In this document: positions 7,077-16,037 of the stretch, in pieces
Numbering within the stretch: the first letter of the stretch is position 1
Layout of the letters: each line of letters begins with the position of its first letter
The notes under the pieces: generated by a model
Told to the model about the DNA's origin: nothing
Database searches by the model: none
Seen by the model: only the letters and a program-made list of their open reading frames with translations
NCBI GenBank assembly: GCA_021811315.1
Contig: JAJZPF010000012.1
Coordinates: forward strand, 1 to 64,000
Length of the DNA: 64,000 bases
Reading direction: 5' to 3'
From: a bacterium
GTDB lineage: Bacteria; Elusimicrobiota; Elusimicrobia; Elusimicrobiales; UBA9959
Program-made: the position numbers and the translations under genes

Positions 7077-9725
7077 CTACACATGCTTTTTCGCTATTTC
7101 GACAAGCTGCTTCTCAAAAGCGGGGAGGTCTGCGGGGATCTCTCCCCCGCCCTGGGCGAAGTCTTTGCGCCCGCCGCCCGAGCCGTTTATCACGTCCGCC
7201 ACGCATTTCGCGATGGCGGAAGCGTCGGCTTTGACGTCCCCGGTATAGGTAACTATGAAAGAGAATTTCCCCTCCGCCCTGGAATAAATGAACAACAGGG
7301 TGGACTTCAGGTCTTTTTTCACCTCGTCCGAGAGCCCGCGGAGGTCCTTCATCCCGAGCCCGCCGGCGTCATAGATCAGGAAGCTGGAGCCGGAGCCGTC
7401 AATGCCCTCGGTCAGAAGCCGGCGCCCCTCTTTTGCGGAAGCCGCCGGGGCGGCTTTCGCTTTCCCGGCTTTGAGCTCCTTGATATTTTCAAGCAGTTGC
7501 TCCACGCGCGCCGGCAGGTCCTGCGGCGGAACCGAAAGCTTTGAAGCCGCGGCTTCCGCGAAGCCGGCAAGTTTTGCGAGGTGGGCTACCGCGGCCGGCC
7601 CGGCCACGCCCTCGATGCGGCGCACGCCGCGCGAAACCGAGGAGTCTTTGAGTATTTTTATAAGAACCAGTTCACCGAGGGAATCTATATGCGTTCCGCC
7701 GCAAAGTTCCAGGCTGTAATGGTCCGCGGCCGAGTCCCAGCCGTCTTTATTTATCAGCACGAAGCGCGCCGGGTCCTGGTATTTCTCGCCGAGCAAAGTA
7801 GTGGCGCCGAACTTGGCGGCGTCCTTGAGCGGGCGCTCCATTTTCAGGACCTTGTATTTGCGGCCCACGGCCTCGTTGGCTATCCTTTCTACTTCCGCCA
7901 TCTCTTCTTTGGACGGGGTCTTGGTGATAGTGTAGTCGAAGCGGAACCTGTGCGGGTCCACCTCGGAGCCGGCCTGGCGGGTGCTTTCCCCGAAAACTTT
8001 CTTAAGGGCGGCGTTCACCACGTGGATAGCGGTATGGTTGCAGGCCGTATTATGCCGCAGGGTGGAAACTTTAGAGCGCACTTTCATCCCGACCTTCAGG
8101 CCGGCCGCGGGTTTTACATGGTGGAAATAAACTTTCTTCACCGGCTTCTGCGTGTTTAAGACCTCGGCGAGCTTCGCCCCGCCGGACGACAAAGTCCCGA
8201 CATCCCCCACCTGGCCGCCGGATTCGGCGTAAAAAGGCGTGACGTCCAGGACAGCGTGGCCTTCAGAGCCGGCCTGAAGGGAATCGACTATATTCCCTTT
8301 CAGGTCGATCAGGCCGAGAATAACGGAGTCGGTTTCGGTGGCTTCATAGCCCTTGAAAACCGTGGCCGGGAATTTTTCCTCGGCGGTCTGGAAAACGAAG
8401 CCGTCCTGCTCGCCGGAATCCTTCCAGTTCGCGCGGGCAGTTTCCTGGGCGGCCTTGCGGGCGGCCTCGAAGCCTTTCTCGTCGAGCGGGATATTCTTCT
8501 TGAGGGCCAGTTCGCGCGTCAGCTCTATCGGGAAACCGTAGGTCTCGTAAAGCTTGAAAGCCTCGTCGCCTGGCACGCCGCGCGGGTATTTCTCCAGCAG
8601 GTCGGCCAGGAATTTCTCGCCGGTACCGAGGGTCTCTATGAAGCCCTGCTCCTCGAATTTGAGGGCGGCCGAGATCTGTTTCTCCGCGGAAATTATTTCG
8701 GGATAGACGTCCCGGAAAATTTCATGCACGGAAGGGACCAGCTTGTGCAGGAAAGGGTCTTTGGCGCCCAGGATGCGGCCGTAGCGCGCGGCGCGGCGGA
8801 TCAGGCGGCGGAGCACGTAGCCGCGGCCCTCGTTGGAGGGCATGATGCCCTCGGCGATCAGGAAAGAGGAAGCCCGCAGATGCTCGCTGATGATGCGGAA
8901 GGCCGAGTTGGCCTCGTCGGAAGAGCCGGGCTCGACCTTGAGGAGGTTCGCGGCGGCCTTCACTATAGGCTGGAAAAGCGAGGTCTCGAAGGGCGATTCC
9001 TTGCCTTCCACCACGAAAGTGAGGCGCTCGAGGCCCATGCCGGTGTCGATGTTCTTGCGCGGCAGCGGCTTGAAAGTCCCGTCGGCCTGCTTGTCGAACT
9101 GGGTGAAAACGTGGTTCCAGATCTCTATATAGCGGTCGCAGGAGCAGGCGCCGGGGCCCTCGCAGCCGGGGTGGTCGTATTTCGCGCCGCGGTCCCAGTA
9201 AACCTCGGAGCAGGGGCCGGAAGGGCCGGTCTCGCCCATCGCCCAGAAATTATCTTTGTCCCCAAGTTCGATGATATGGGAATGCAGGTTTTTGGGGAGG
9301 ATGTTTTCCCAGATAGCGCGGGCTTCCTCGTCGCGCGGGGCTACGCCGCCTTTATAGATGGACGGGTAGAAACGGTCGGCCGGGAGGCCAAGTTCTTTGG
9401 TGAAGAATTCCCAGCCCCAGTTCAGGGACTCTTTCTTGAAATAATCGCCGAAGGAAAAATTCCCGAGCATCTCGAAGAAGGTCAGGTGGCGGATGGTTTT
9501 GCCGACATTGTCTATGTCCGTGGTGCGGAAGCTTTTCTGGCAGGAAGCTGCGCGCTTCATATCGGTCTTCAGCCCGAGATAATACGGCTTGAACTGCACC
9601 ATCCCGGCGGAGGTGAAAAGAAGGGTGGGGTCGCCCTCGGGGATGAGCGGGCTGGATTTAACTACTGGATGGCCCTGTTTGGCGAAGAAATCCAAAAAAC
9701 TTTTGCGTATCTGGTAGCTTTGCAT
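7077..9725 (-). CDS. alaS: Alanyl-tRNA synthetase
   Basis: This enzyme charges tRNA-Ala in the cytoplasm. The 882 residues match the usual bacterial AlaS length of about 870-880. The N-terminal class II catalytic core begins QIRKSFLDFFAKQGHPVVKSSPLIP and includes GDYFKKESLNWGWEFFT. The editing domain carries the zinc ligands in HTAIH and CGGTH. The C-terminal C-Ala domain ends GGGRKDFAQGGG. AAAGGA precedes the start, and a TATAAT box at 9764-9769 gives a leader of about 38 nt. Confidence 0.97.
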   Translation of the reverse strand: MQSYQIRKSFLDFFAKQGHPVVKSSPLIPEGDPTLLFTSAGMVQFKPYYLGLKTDMKRAASCQKSFRTTDIDNVGKTIRHLTFFEMLGNFSFGDYFKKESLNWGWEFFTKELGLPADRFYPSIYKGGVAPRDEEARAIWENILPKNLHSHIIELGDKDNFWAMGETGPSGPCSEVYWDRGAKYDHPGCEGPGACSCDRYIEIWNHVFTQFDKQADGTFKPLPRKNIDTGMGLERLTFVVEGKESPFETSLFQPIVKAAANLLKVEPGSSDEANSAFRIISEHLRASSFLIAEGIMPSNEGRGYVLRRLIRRAARYGRILGAKDPFLHKLVPSVHEIFRDVYPEIISAEKQISAALKFEEQGFIETLGTGEKFLADLLEKYPRGVPGDEAFKLYETYGFPIELTRELALKKNIPLDEKGFEAARKAAQETARANWKDSGEQDGFVFQTAEEKFPATVFKGYEATETDSVILGLIDLKGNIVDSLQAGSEGHAVLDVTPFYAESGGQVGDVGTLSSGGAKLAEVLNTQKPVKKVYFHHVKPAAGLKVGMKVRSKVSTLRHNTACNHTAIHVVNAALKKVFGESTRQAGSEVDPHRFRFDYTITKTPSKEEMAEVERIANEAVGRKYKVLKMERPLKDAAKFGATTLLGEKYQDPARFVLINKDGWDSAADHYSLELCGGTHIDSLGELVLIKILKDSSVSRGVRRIEGVAGPAAVAHLAKLAGFAEAAASKLSVPPQDLPARVEQLLENIKELKAGKAKAAPAASAKEGRRLLTEGIDGSGSSFLIYDAGGLGMKDLRGLSDEVKKDLKSTLLFIYSRAEGKFSFIVTYTGDVKADASAIAKCVADVINGSGGGRKDFAQGGGEIPADLPAFEKQLVEIAKKHV

Positions 9726-9763
9726 GGCGTAACGCGTCCTTTCTTTACTTTAAAAGCAAGTCT

Positions 9764-9769
9764 AATTAT
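9764..9769 (-). promoter_or_regulatory. -10 box of alaS
   Basis: TATAAT on the minus strand lies about 38 nt before the alaS start codon. No good -35 hexamer is visible at 16-18 nt. Confidence 0.45.
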
Positions 9770-9781
9770 ACAAAACATGAG

Positions 9782-9878
9782 CGAGGCTAATGAGGCGGGA
9801 TCATTACAAGGACCCAGGACCCTATGGGTCCATTAACCAGGCCCGCCTGGGCCTATAGCCGCTTGGGCGGTCCCGCCG
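9782..9878. repeat. Nested inverted repeats between divergent genes
   Basis: Several dyads lie in the divergent promoter region: GGACCC (about 9811) with GGGTCC (about 9827), AGGCCC with GGGCCT around 9839-9854, and an outer GGCGGGATC resembling GGTCCCGCC. They lie upstream of both promoters and so are not terminators for these genes. Confidence 0.4.
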
Positions 9879-9885
9879 CCAGGGG

Positions 9886-9891
9886 TATAAT
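9886..9891 (+). promoter_or_regulatory. -10 box of the secreted-protein gene
   Basis: TATAAT lies about 29 nt before the ATG at 9920, and GGAGC serves as a ribosome-binding site. No convincing -35 element is seen. Confidence 0.4.
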
Positions 9892-9919
9892 TAGATAGCG
9901 GCCGTATATGGAGCTTTAA

Positions 9920-11269
9920 ATGATGAAAATAAATAAAACAGCCTCCGTGTCCCTTTTACTCGCTTTATTCCCTTTCAGCTCATACTCCCAGGAACTGGTA
10001 TCGATAAAACAATTGACGGCTACGGCCGCCGGAGCCGGGCTGCCCGCCGCCCCCGCCGCGAGCCTCCCGGGCCGCGTGCAGGCCCCCGAGCCCGCCCGCC
10101 TCTCCGCTTCGAAAGATATGGGCCTGGCGGAACTTGCGGCGCAGCTCTCGAATGAGCCCGGGACCATCGACAAGCTGGTGGAAACCATCGCCGGGAAGAG
10201 CGGCTATCTCGCCGCCTGGGCCACCCCTGAGCGCAAAGCGGCCCTGGCCAAAGCCCTGAAGGAAGCCGACAAAGAAACCCTGGACCATTTCCCCACCCTC
10301 ACCCCGAAGGAACTGTTCGCCACCGCCGCCGCCTACGCTTCGAAGCAGCCGCAGATAAAAGAAGCCCCGATCCCGCCCACGCAGACCCTCCTTCTCAGCG
10401 GTTTCCCTAAAGCCCCCCGCCCGGACGAGTTCCTCAAGCCCGTCGGCTATGGCCTGCTTTACGGCGACGAATCGCAGCCCGCGGGCGCGGCCGCCTACGG
10501 GGACAGCATCGCCCTGGCGCAGGCGCTAGACCGCCTGGCCAACAATGCCCCGGAAGCCCCGGTCTTCACTCTGCTCTACGCCGGGAAAAGCTTCAATACC
10601 GTCTCCGCTTTCCTCGGCGCCCTACGGGCCGAGGGCGTCTCCATCGAAGTCCAGGACCGCCGCTACTTCGCGAATTTCGGCGACCTGCGCTACGAGAAGA
10701 ACGGCGTCCGCCGCGAGGTCCGCACCCCCCTGTACGTCGACACCGGCCTTAGCCTCTCCGGCGGCAGGCATTTGATCCTGCCCGCTACCCACAGCGAGCT
10801 CGATATCTACCTGCGCGGCAAGGTGAACGCGGACCTGAGCTTCTTCTTCGGCCTGGACGGGCTGTCCACTTTCCGCACGAACCCGACCACAAATATGAGC
10901 TGGGTGGGAGGCCGGACCGTGGAGACCTATTCCGGCGCCAGGGCCGTCGAGCTGCTGGACCGCGCCGGTTGGTTCCACCGGGCGATGAAGGCCAAGGCGG
11001 CGAACCTGCCGCAGGGCGGCTACGGGCCGCTCGGGGACTGCAATGACGTCAACGCTTTCGTGACCGGCCGCCCCGCCTACCCGATGACGCGCAATCCCTC
11101 CCTGTTCAGGGGCGGCAACGGCCTCGACGCCGTCTCCAACTCTCTGCCCTACGACCTGCTCGCCCTGCCGAAACCCGCGGTGATCTTCGATTCTCTCCCT
11201 TTCGGCAGCATCTCCGACATCCCCTTCCCCGAAGTGAGGCAGGGCCTGACGGAACTGCGCGGCAAATAA
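9920..11269 (+). CDS. Secreted protein of unknown function
   Basis: I do not recognise this 449-residue protein. It starts with a signal peptide of about 23 residues (MKINKTASVSLLLALFPFSSYSQ) and a low-complexity Ala/Pro-rich linker. From about residue 170 there is a compact region with PVFTLLYAGKSFNTVSAFL and ADLSFFFGLDGLSTF. Two cysteines are far apart, the second in GPLGDCNDVNAFV. There is no lipobox, membrane anchor or known catalytic motif. It is monocistronic, divergent from alaS, and ends in a strong terminator. It is most likely periplasmic or exported. Confidence 0.7.
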   Translation: MMKINKTASVSLLLALFPFSSYSQELVSIKQLTATAAGAGLPAAPAASLPGRVQAPEPARLSASKDMGLAELAAQLSNEPGTIDKLVETIAGKSGYLAAWATPERKAALAKALKEADKETLDHFPTLTPKELFATAAAYASKQPQIKEAPIPPTQTLLLSGFPKAPRPDEFLKPVGYGLLYGDESQPAGAAAYGDSIALAQALDRLANNAPEAPVFTLLYAGKSFNTVSAFLGALRAEGVSIEVQDRRYFANFGDLRYEKNGVRREVRTPLYVDTGLSLSGGRHLILPATHSELDIYLRGKVNADLSFFFGLDGLSTFRTNPTTNMSWVGGRTVETYSGARAVELLDRAGWFHRAMKAKAANLPQGGYGPLGDCNDVNAFVTGRPAYPMTRNPSLFRGGNGLDAVSNSLPYDLLALPKPAVIFDSLPFGSISDIPFPEVRQGLTELRGK

Positions 11270-11283
11270 GCCGGCAAGAATAG

Positions 11284-11318
11284 AAAAAGCCCGGAAGGCA
11301 TAGCCTTCCGGGCTTTTT
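11284..11318. terminator. Bidirectional intrinsic terminator
   Basis: An 11-bp perfect stem (11289-11299 with 11303-11313) with a 3-nt loop is flanked by A5 on the left and T5 on the right. It can therefore terminate the plus-strand secreted-protein gene and the convergent nfn operon. Confidence 0.92.
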
Positions 11319-11337
11319 CATATCTGAGAATACTATT

Positions 11338-13155
11338 TCAGTTCCAGTTCTTTCCGTTCCCTGTCAGGAATTCATGGATATCGTTGCCGGCTTTGCGGGC
11401 GCAGCCCATGGCGGAGATCACAGTGGAGGAGCCGGTGGCGATGTCGCCGCCGGCCCAGACGCCGCGCTGGCTGGTGCGTCCGGAGGGGCCGATAGTTCTG
11501 ATGTAGCCGTTCGGCTCCCGCACGACTCCGGGGAATCCGGAGAAGACTACGGGGTTGGGACCGGCGCCGACCGCTATGATGGCCAGATCGGCCTCTATCA
11601 GGAAATTGGACCCCGCTATCGGTATCGGGCGCGGCCGGCCGGAGGCGTCGGGCTCGCCCAGCTTCATCTGGACGCATTCCACCTGGCGCAGCCAGCGCTG
11701 GTTGTCGCCGACGAATTTCACCGGGTTGGTCATCAGCCGGAACTTGATCCCTTCCTCCTCGGCGTGATCTATCTCTTCTTTGCGGGCCGGCATCTCGCCG
11801 CGGGAGCGCCGGTAGACCACGGTCACTTCGCGGCTGCCCATGCGAAGGGCGTTGCGGGCGCAGTCCATGGCCACATTGCCGGCGCCGATCACCACCACCT
11901 GCCGGCCTTTGGGGGCGGGCGTGTCGTAGTCGGGATAGGCGTAAGCCTTCATCAGATTGATGCGGGTGAGGTACTCGTTGGCGGAAAAAATATTGCAGAG
12001 GTTCTCGCCGGGCAAATTCATGAACACCGGCAGCCCGGCCCCGACGCCCAGGAAAACCGCGTCGTAACCCAGCTTCTTCAGGTCGTCGGCGTCGTACATC
12101 TTGCCTATCAGGGCGTTGACCTCTATCTTCACGCCAAGCCGGCGCAGGTAGTTGATCTCGCCGTCCACTATGGTCTTTGGCAGGCGGAATTCGGGAATGC
12201 CGTAAACGAGCACGCCGCCAGGCTTGTGAAGAGCTTCGAAGACCGTGACGCTGTGTCCCTTTACCACCATGTCGGCCGCGAGCGTCAGCCCCGAGGGGCC
12301 GCTGCCCACTATGGCTATCTTCTTCCCCGTGGGAGGGGCTTTTTTGGGAAGGGTCACGGCGCCGGTCTCCCTCTCCATATCGGCGGCGAAGCGCTCCAGG
12401 CTGCCGATAGCCACGGGCTCGTCCTTCAGCCCGACGATGCAGACCTTCTCGCACTGGTCTTCCTGGGGGCAGACCCGGCCGCAGATAGCCGGAAGAGCGT
12501 TCTTCTCTTTTATCTTCTGGGCGGCCTCCACGAATTTGCCTTCTTTTATCAGCTTCACGAAAGCGGGAATATCTATCTCCACCGGGCAGCCGGTCCTGCA
12601 TTTGGCGTTCTTGCATTCAAGACAGCGGGCGGCCTCGGCCAGCGCCAGCTCGCGGGTAAAGCCGTAAGGAACTTCCTGGAAATTGCGGATCCGAAGCAGC
12701 GCGTCCTGCGCCGGGACTTTCTGCCTGGGGACTTTCGGTTTTATCCGCTGCTCGTCGGCCTTGGTGATGCCGTGCCAGGGGCAGCCGACCTTGGTGCAGA
12801 TGAAGAAAGGGATCAGTTTGGAGTGGGCCAGGACCATCAGCCGCGCGACGGGGGAATCGCAGATGCCGCAATGCCCCTCTTTTTCCACGATGGAGGTCCG
12901 GCAGAACGGGCAGGAGAGGTCTTTGACCACGGTCCCGTCCGGCAGGTCGATAGTGGAGTGCTTGGAAAAGTCCTCCATCACCGGGGAGAGGAACAGTTCG
13001 CCCTCGGCGGCCCCGGACTTTACGTGCAGCCTGAACCAGGTCTTCCCGGTCTTCGGGTCGTATTGACCCAGCCCCTGGTGGCAATGCGGGCAAAAAACCG
13101 TAAGTTCGGTCCCCGCCGGGATCTTTTTCAGCTCGTCCTTCTTAGGTTCTGTCAT
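11338..13155 (-). CDS. nfnB: Nfn large subunit (GltD-like NADPH oxidoreductase) with N-terminal zinc-ribbon domain
   Basis: This resembles the large subunit of NADH-dependent ferredoxin:NADP oxidoreductase, which shares electrons between NAD(H), NADP(H) and ferredoxin. Residues about 150-235 hold the two-cluster domain (CLECKNAKCRTGCPVEIDIP and CGRVCPQEDQCEKVC). After it come two Rossmann folds, GSGPSGLTLAADM for FAD and GAGNVAMDCARNALRMG for NADPH. Unusual is an extra N-terminal domain of about 125 residues with cysteine pairs CPHCHQ, CPFCRTS, CGICDS and FFICTKVGCPWHGI. The same domain occurs twice in the protein at 14025-14888. It lies 28 nt after the small-subunit gene. GltD or sulfide dehydrogenase are alternative family names. 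Confidence 0.85.
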   Translation of the reverse strand: MTEPKKDELKKIPAGTELTVFCPHCHQGLGQYDPKTGKTWFRLHVKSGAAEGELFLSPVMEDFSKHSTIDLPDGTVVKDLSCPFCRTSIVEKEGHCGICDSPVARLMVLAHSKLIPFFICTKVGCPWHGITKADEQRIKPKVPRQKVPAQDALLRIRNFQEVPYGFTRELALAEAARCLECKNAKCRTGCPVEIDIPAFVKLIKEGKFVEAAQKIKEKNALPAICGRVCPQEDQCEKVCIVGLKDEPVAIGSLERFAADMERETGAVTLPKKAPPTGKKIAIVGSGPSGLTLAADMVVKGHSVTVFEALHKPGGVLVYGIPEFRLPKTIVDGEINYLRRLGVKIEVNALIGKMYDADDLKKLGYDAVFLGVGAGLPVFMNLPGENLCNIFSANEYLTRINLMKAYAYPDYDTPAPKGRQVVVIGAGNVAMDCARNALRMGSREVTVVYRRSRGEMPARKEEIDHAEEEGIKFRLMTNPVKFVGDNQRWLRQVECVQMKLGEPDASGRPRPIPIAGSNFLIEADLAIIAVGAGPNPVVFSGFPGVVREPNGYIRTIGPSGRTSQRGVWAGGDIATGSSTVISAMGCARKAGNDIHEFLTGNGKNWN

Positions 13156-13183
13156 TATCTCCCCGTTCGATAAAAGCTTTCCG

Positions 13184-14020
13184 TTATTTTGCGCGGATCG
13201 AGTGCAGGATCGAAGTCTTTTCGTCCCGGACGTACATATTGTTGCGGTGGATCAGCTCGTCAAAATCCACTTCATGCCCGTCGAAGTGGGGGCCGTCCAC
13301 GCAGGCGAATTTAGTTTTACCGCCGGCGCTAACGCGGCAGGCGCCGCACATCCCGGTTGCGTCCACCATCACCGGGTTCAGGCTGACGATGGTCTTGAGA
13401 TTGTAAAGTTTGGTCTGCTGGCAGACCGACCGCATCATGACAAGCGGGCCGACGGCCACCACCAGTCCTATAGGCTCGGGTTTTTCGCGCTCCACCAGCG
13501 TCTTCAGGGCGTCGGTCACCAGGCCGTGCATCCCGTAGCTGCCGTCGTCGGTCGTGACGATAAGCTGCTGACAGAGGCCCTTCATCTCGTCCTCGAGTAT
13601 CAGCAGGTCTTTCTCGCGCGAACCCATGATCCCTATCACTTTATTGCCGGCCGCGGCATAGCCCTGCAAGAGGTGGTGCAGCACGGCCACGCCGGAGCCG
13701 CCGCCTATCCCGACCACGGTGCCTACATTGGTAAATTCTTCGACGGCGCCCAGCGGGCCGACCAGGTCTTTTATCGCGTCGCCTGTTTTCAGCGAGCCAA
13801 GAAGCGCCGTGCTCTTGCCGACGATCATGAAGATGATAGTGATGGTCCCGTGGGAGAGGTCTTTGTAGGCGACGGTCAGCGGGATCCGCTCGCCGGTCTC
13901 GTTGACCCGCAGAACCACGAACTGCCCGGGCTTTATCTTGGCGGCGATCTGCGGCGCTTCCACCGTGATCAGAACCATGGTGCCCTTCGCGAGTTCCTGC
14001 CGGTCTATTATCGGGTACAT
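13184..14020 (-). CDS. nfnA: Nfn small subunit (FAD/NAD, [2Fe-2S])
   Basis: This 278-residue protein has the ferredoxin-NADP reductase fold: a flavin-binding barrel (GQFVVLRVNETGERIPLTVA), a nucleotide-binding part (VVGIGGGSGVAVLHHLLQGY) and a C-terminal [2Fe-2S] site with MCGACRVSAGGKTKFACVDGP. It matches NfnA/SudB-type small subunits and pairs with the downstream large subunit. The start codon lies 4 nt after the stop codon of the zinc-ribbon gene, so the two are translationally linked. Dihydroorotate dehydrogenase electron-transfer subunits are related, but the neighbour makes Nfn more likely. Confidence 0.85.
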   Translation of the reverse strand: MYPIIDRQELAKGTMVLITVEAPQIAAKIKPGQFVVLRVNETGERIPLTVAYKDLSHGTITIIFMIVGKSTALLGSLKTGDAIKDLVGPLGAVEEFTNVGTVVGIGGGSGVAVLHHLLQGYAAAGNKVIGIMGSREKDLLILEDEMKGLCQQLIVTTDDGSYGMHGLVTDALKTLVEREKPEPIGLVVAVGPLVMMRSVCQQTKLYNLKTIVSLNPVMVDATGMCGACRVSAGGKTKFACVDGPHFDGHEVDFDELIHRNNMYVRDEKTSILHSIRAK

Positions 14021-14024
14021 TGTT

Positions 14025-14888
14025 TCACCATTCCTTGCTGTCTTCGAGCATGATAAGCTCGGTGTCCTTGTCCGACAGGCCGTGCCACGTGCAGCCTTTG
14101 CGCATGCAGATGAAGAAAGAGACCATCTTGTGCATCGCGTCCAGGTTTATCCTGGCGACCCTGGCCTTGCAGCGGCCGCACTTTGTTTTAGGCTCTATCA
14201 GCGAATGCTTGCAGTGCGTGCAGGTCAGGTCTTTGACCTCCTCGCCGTGCGGGATAGTTATCGTGGAGCGGTTGGTGAAGACGTTGAGATAGGGAGAAAG
14301 GTGCAGCTCCCCCTTTTTCCCGTCCCGGCCGGTCACGCCGAGCAGCAGGGAGCCTTCGGTCGTCATGCTCTGGCTGCAGTGCGGGCAGTAGGCCTGCAGG
14401 TAGGAGCCGCTCGCGATGATCTCTTTGTCCGATTCCGCCTCGTTCTCGGCGGGAGCCGCTTTTTTTGCGGCCGGGTCGGCTATATTGTCCGCGGCGTAGG
14501 AATCGTAGAATTTCGCCAGGGCCTCGCCCGCGTCCTCGAATTCCAGGAAATGCTTCTTGCAGCCCTTGCGCGCGCAGATCCTGACCTTGCCGCCCTCGCG
14601 CAGCAGCAGCGGCACCATGGGCGCGCGGCATTTGTCGCAGAGCGACTTGCTGACCAGCTCGGCCTCGCACTTCGGGCAGTAGATCTTGGGAACGGAGCCG
14701 GCCGGCAGCTCGAATTCGGATTCCAGGGAGTAGCTGCCGTAGAGCGGGGAGAGGCGCATCCACCCTTTTTTCCCCTTAAGCTTCACGGTCAGCGCTATGC
14801 TGGGATGGCCGTCCAATTTGTGGCGCCGGTCCATCAGGCTCTTCTGGCAGGCGGGGCATTTTATCTGCAAAGCGATCTCTGGGCTCAT
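14025..14888 (-). CDS. Protein with two zinc-ribbon-like domains, first gene of the nfn operon
   Basis: I know no named family for this 287-residue protein. It has two copies of a domain of about 110 residues. Copy 1 runs from CPACQKS to CARKGCKKHF and copy 2 from CPHCSQS to CMRKGCTWHGL. Each has a CxxC pair, a strand-rich stretch ending in LSP, a second CxxC pair, a third CxxC pair and a final FxIC-x(3-4)-GC segment. Copy 2 is clearly similar to the N-terminal 125 residues of the Nfn large subunit. The cysteine spacing suggests structural zinc. An acidic and alanine-rich linker joins the copies. It may be an assembly or scaffold partner of Nfn (inference). Confidence 0.75.
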   Translation of the reverse strand: MSPEIALQIKCPACQKSLMDRRHKLDGHPSIALTVKLKGKKGWMRLSPLYGSYSLESEFELPAGSVPKIYCPKCEAELVSKSLCDKCRAPMVPLLLREGGKVRICARKGCKKHFLEFEDAGEALAKFYDSYAADNIADPAAKKAAPAENEAESDKEIIASGSYLQAYCPHCSQSMTTEGSLLLGVTGRDGKKGELHLSPYLNVFTNRSTITIPHGEEVKDLTCTHCKHSLIEPKTKCGRCKARVARINLDAMHKMVSFFICMRKGCTWHGLSDKDTELIMLEDSKEW

Positions 14889-14913
14889 CGTTTTATCCTC
14901 GCTATGGGACTGC

Positions 14914-14937
14914 TAACGGTCAAAGAGTGAACCGTTA
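14914..14937. promoter_or_regulatory. Operator-like dyad at the nfn operon promoter
   Basis: TAACGGT (14914-14920) and ACCGTTA (14931-14937) form a 7-bp inverted repeat with a 10-bp spacer, centred two helical turns apart in spacing typical of dimeric repressors. On the minus strand it lies directly downstream of an AT-rich -10 candidate (TATAAT within 14938-14948). Confidence 0.45.
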
Positions 14938-14980
14938 CAATTATAATACAAAAGTAGACGCGTTTTTATGAAATGGCCGA

Positions 14981-15028
14981 AAAAGGGAACAGGCTGCTTT
15001 TCAAAAGAAAAGCAGCCTGTCCCCTTTT
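14981..15028 (-). terminator. Long terminator of the phosphate transport operon
   Basis: A 21-bp stem with one mismatch (14981-15001 with 15008-15028) and a 6-nt loop is followed by a U-rich tail on the minus strand. It stands 10 nt after the PiT stop codon. The arm contains GGGGACAGGCTGCTTTT, nearly the same word as in the inverted repeats around tilS at 34100 and 34873. Confidence 0.85.
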
Positions 15029-15038
15029 ATTCTCTTAA

Positions 15039-16037
15039 TTAAAACGCCAGAACGGCGAATTTATAACAAAGCGCGGAGATAAACGCCGCGGCCGGGATGG
15101 TGATCACCCAGGCCCAGACTATGTTGCCGGCCACGCCCCATTTCACCGCGCGCACCCCCTTGAGCATCCCCACTCCGACTATGGAGCCGGTTATGGTATG
15201 AGTGGTGCTTATAGGCACGCCTATGGCCGAAGCGCCGAACAGGACCATGGACGCGCCGAACTCGGCGCAGAAGCCGTCCACCGGGCGCAGTTTGGAAAGT
15301 TTATTGCCCATGGTCTTGACTATGCGCCAGCCGCCCGACATGGTGCCCAGGGCGATGGCCCCGTGACAGGAGAGAACTATCCAGAGAGGGATATGGAATT
15401 CCGTACCGAGGTAGCCGGCGCTGAACAGGAGGCCAGCGATTATGCCCATGGTCTTCTGCGCGTCGTTGCCGCCGTGCCCCAGGCTGTAAGCCGCCGCGCT
15501 CAACAACTGCCCCTTGCGGAACAGGTTATCCACCTTGGACGGGGTGGAACGGGAGAAGAGATTATAAACTATCAATCCCAGCAGCAGCCCCAGCAGCATC
15601 CCGACTACGGGGGAGATCACTATAAAGGCGACCGTTTTTATTATTCCGCTCATCACCAGCGCCGTCGGCCCGGACTTTACCAGCGCGGCCCCGATAAGCC
15701 CGCCGACCAGGGCGTGGGAAGAGCTGGACGGGATGCCGAAGTACCAGGTTATCACGTTCCAGGTGCAGGCGCCCATCAGCGCGCCGAAGATGATATAGCT
15801 GTCCACCTGGCCCAGGTCAATTATGCCCTTGCTTATGGTCCCGGCCACATGCAGGCCGAAGAAGGCGAAGGCGATGAAGTTGAAGAAGGCCGCCCAGAGC
15901 ACCGCGTACCTCGGGGAGAGTACGCGGGTAGCGACGATAGTGGCTATGGAGTTGGCGGCGTCGTGGAAGCCGTTCGAAAAGTCGAAGAACAGCGCCAGCG
16001 CGATCAGCAGGATTATGGCTATAAGCGTATTATCCAT
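15039..16037 (-). CDS. pit: PiT-family inorganic phosphate transporter
   Basis: This low-affinity phosphate permease of the inner membrane has 332 residues and about ten hydrophobic segments. The family signatures are duplicated: FFDFSNGFHDAANSIATIVATRVLSP near the N-terminus and GGNDAQKTMGIIAG in the second half, with GVPISTTHTITGSIVGVG near the end. It overlaps the preceding DUF47 gene by 8 nt, a common pairing. It is the last gene of the pst transcript and is followed by a strong terminator. Confidence 0.95.
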   Translation of the reverse strand: MDNTLIAIILLIALALFFDFSNGFHDAANSIATIVATRVLSPRYAVLWAAFFNFIAFAFFGLHVAGTISKGIIDLGQVDSYIIFGALMGACTWNVITWYFGIPSSSSHALVGGLIGAALVKSGPTALVMSGIIKTVAFIVISPVVGMLLGLLLGLIVYNLFSRSTPSKVDNLFRKGQLLSAAAYSLGHGGNDAQKTMGIIAGLLFSAGYLGTEFHIPLWIVLSCHGAIALGTMSGGWRIVKTMGNKLSKLRPVDGFCAEFGASMVLFGASAIGVPISTTHTITGSIVGVGMLKGVRAVKWGVAGNIVWAWVITIPAAAFISALCYKFAVLAF

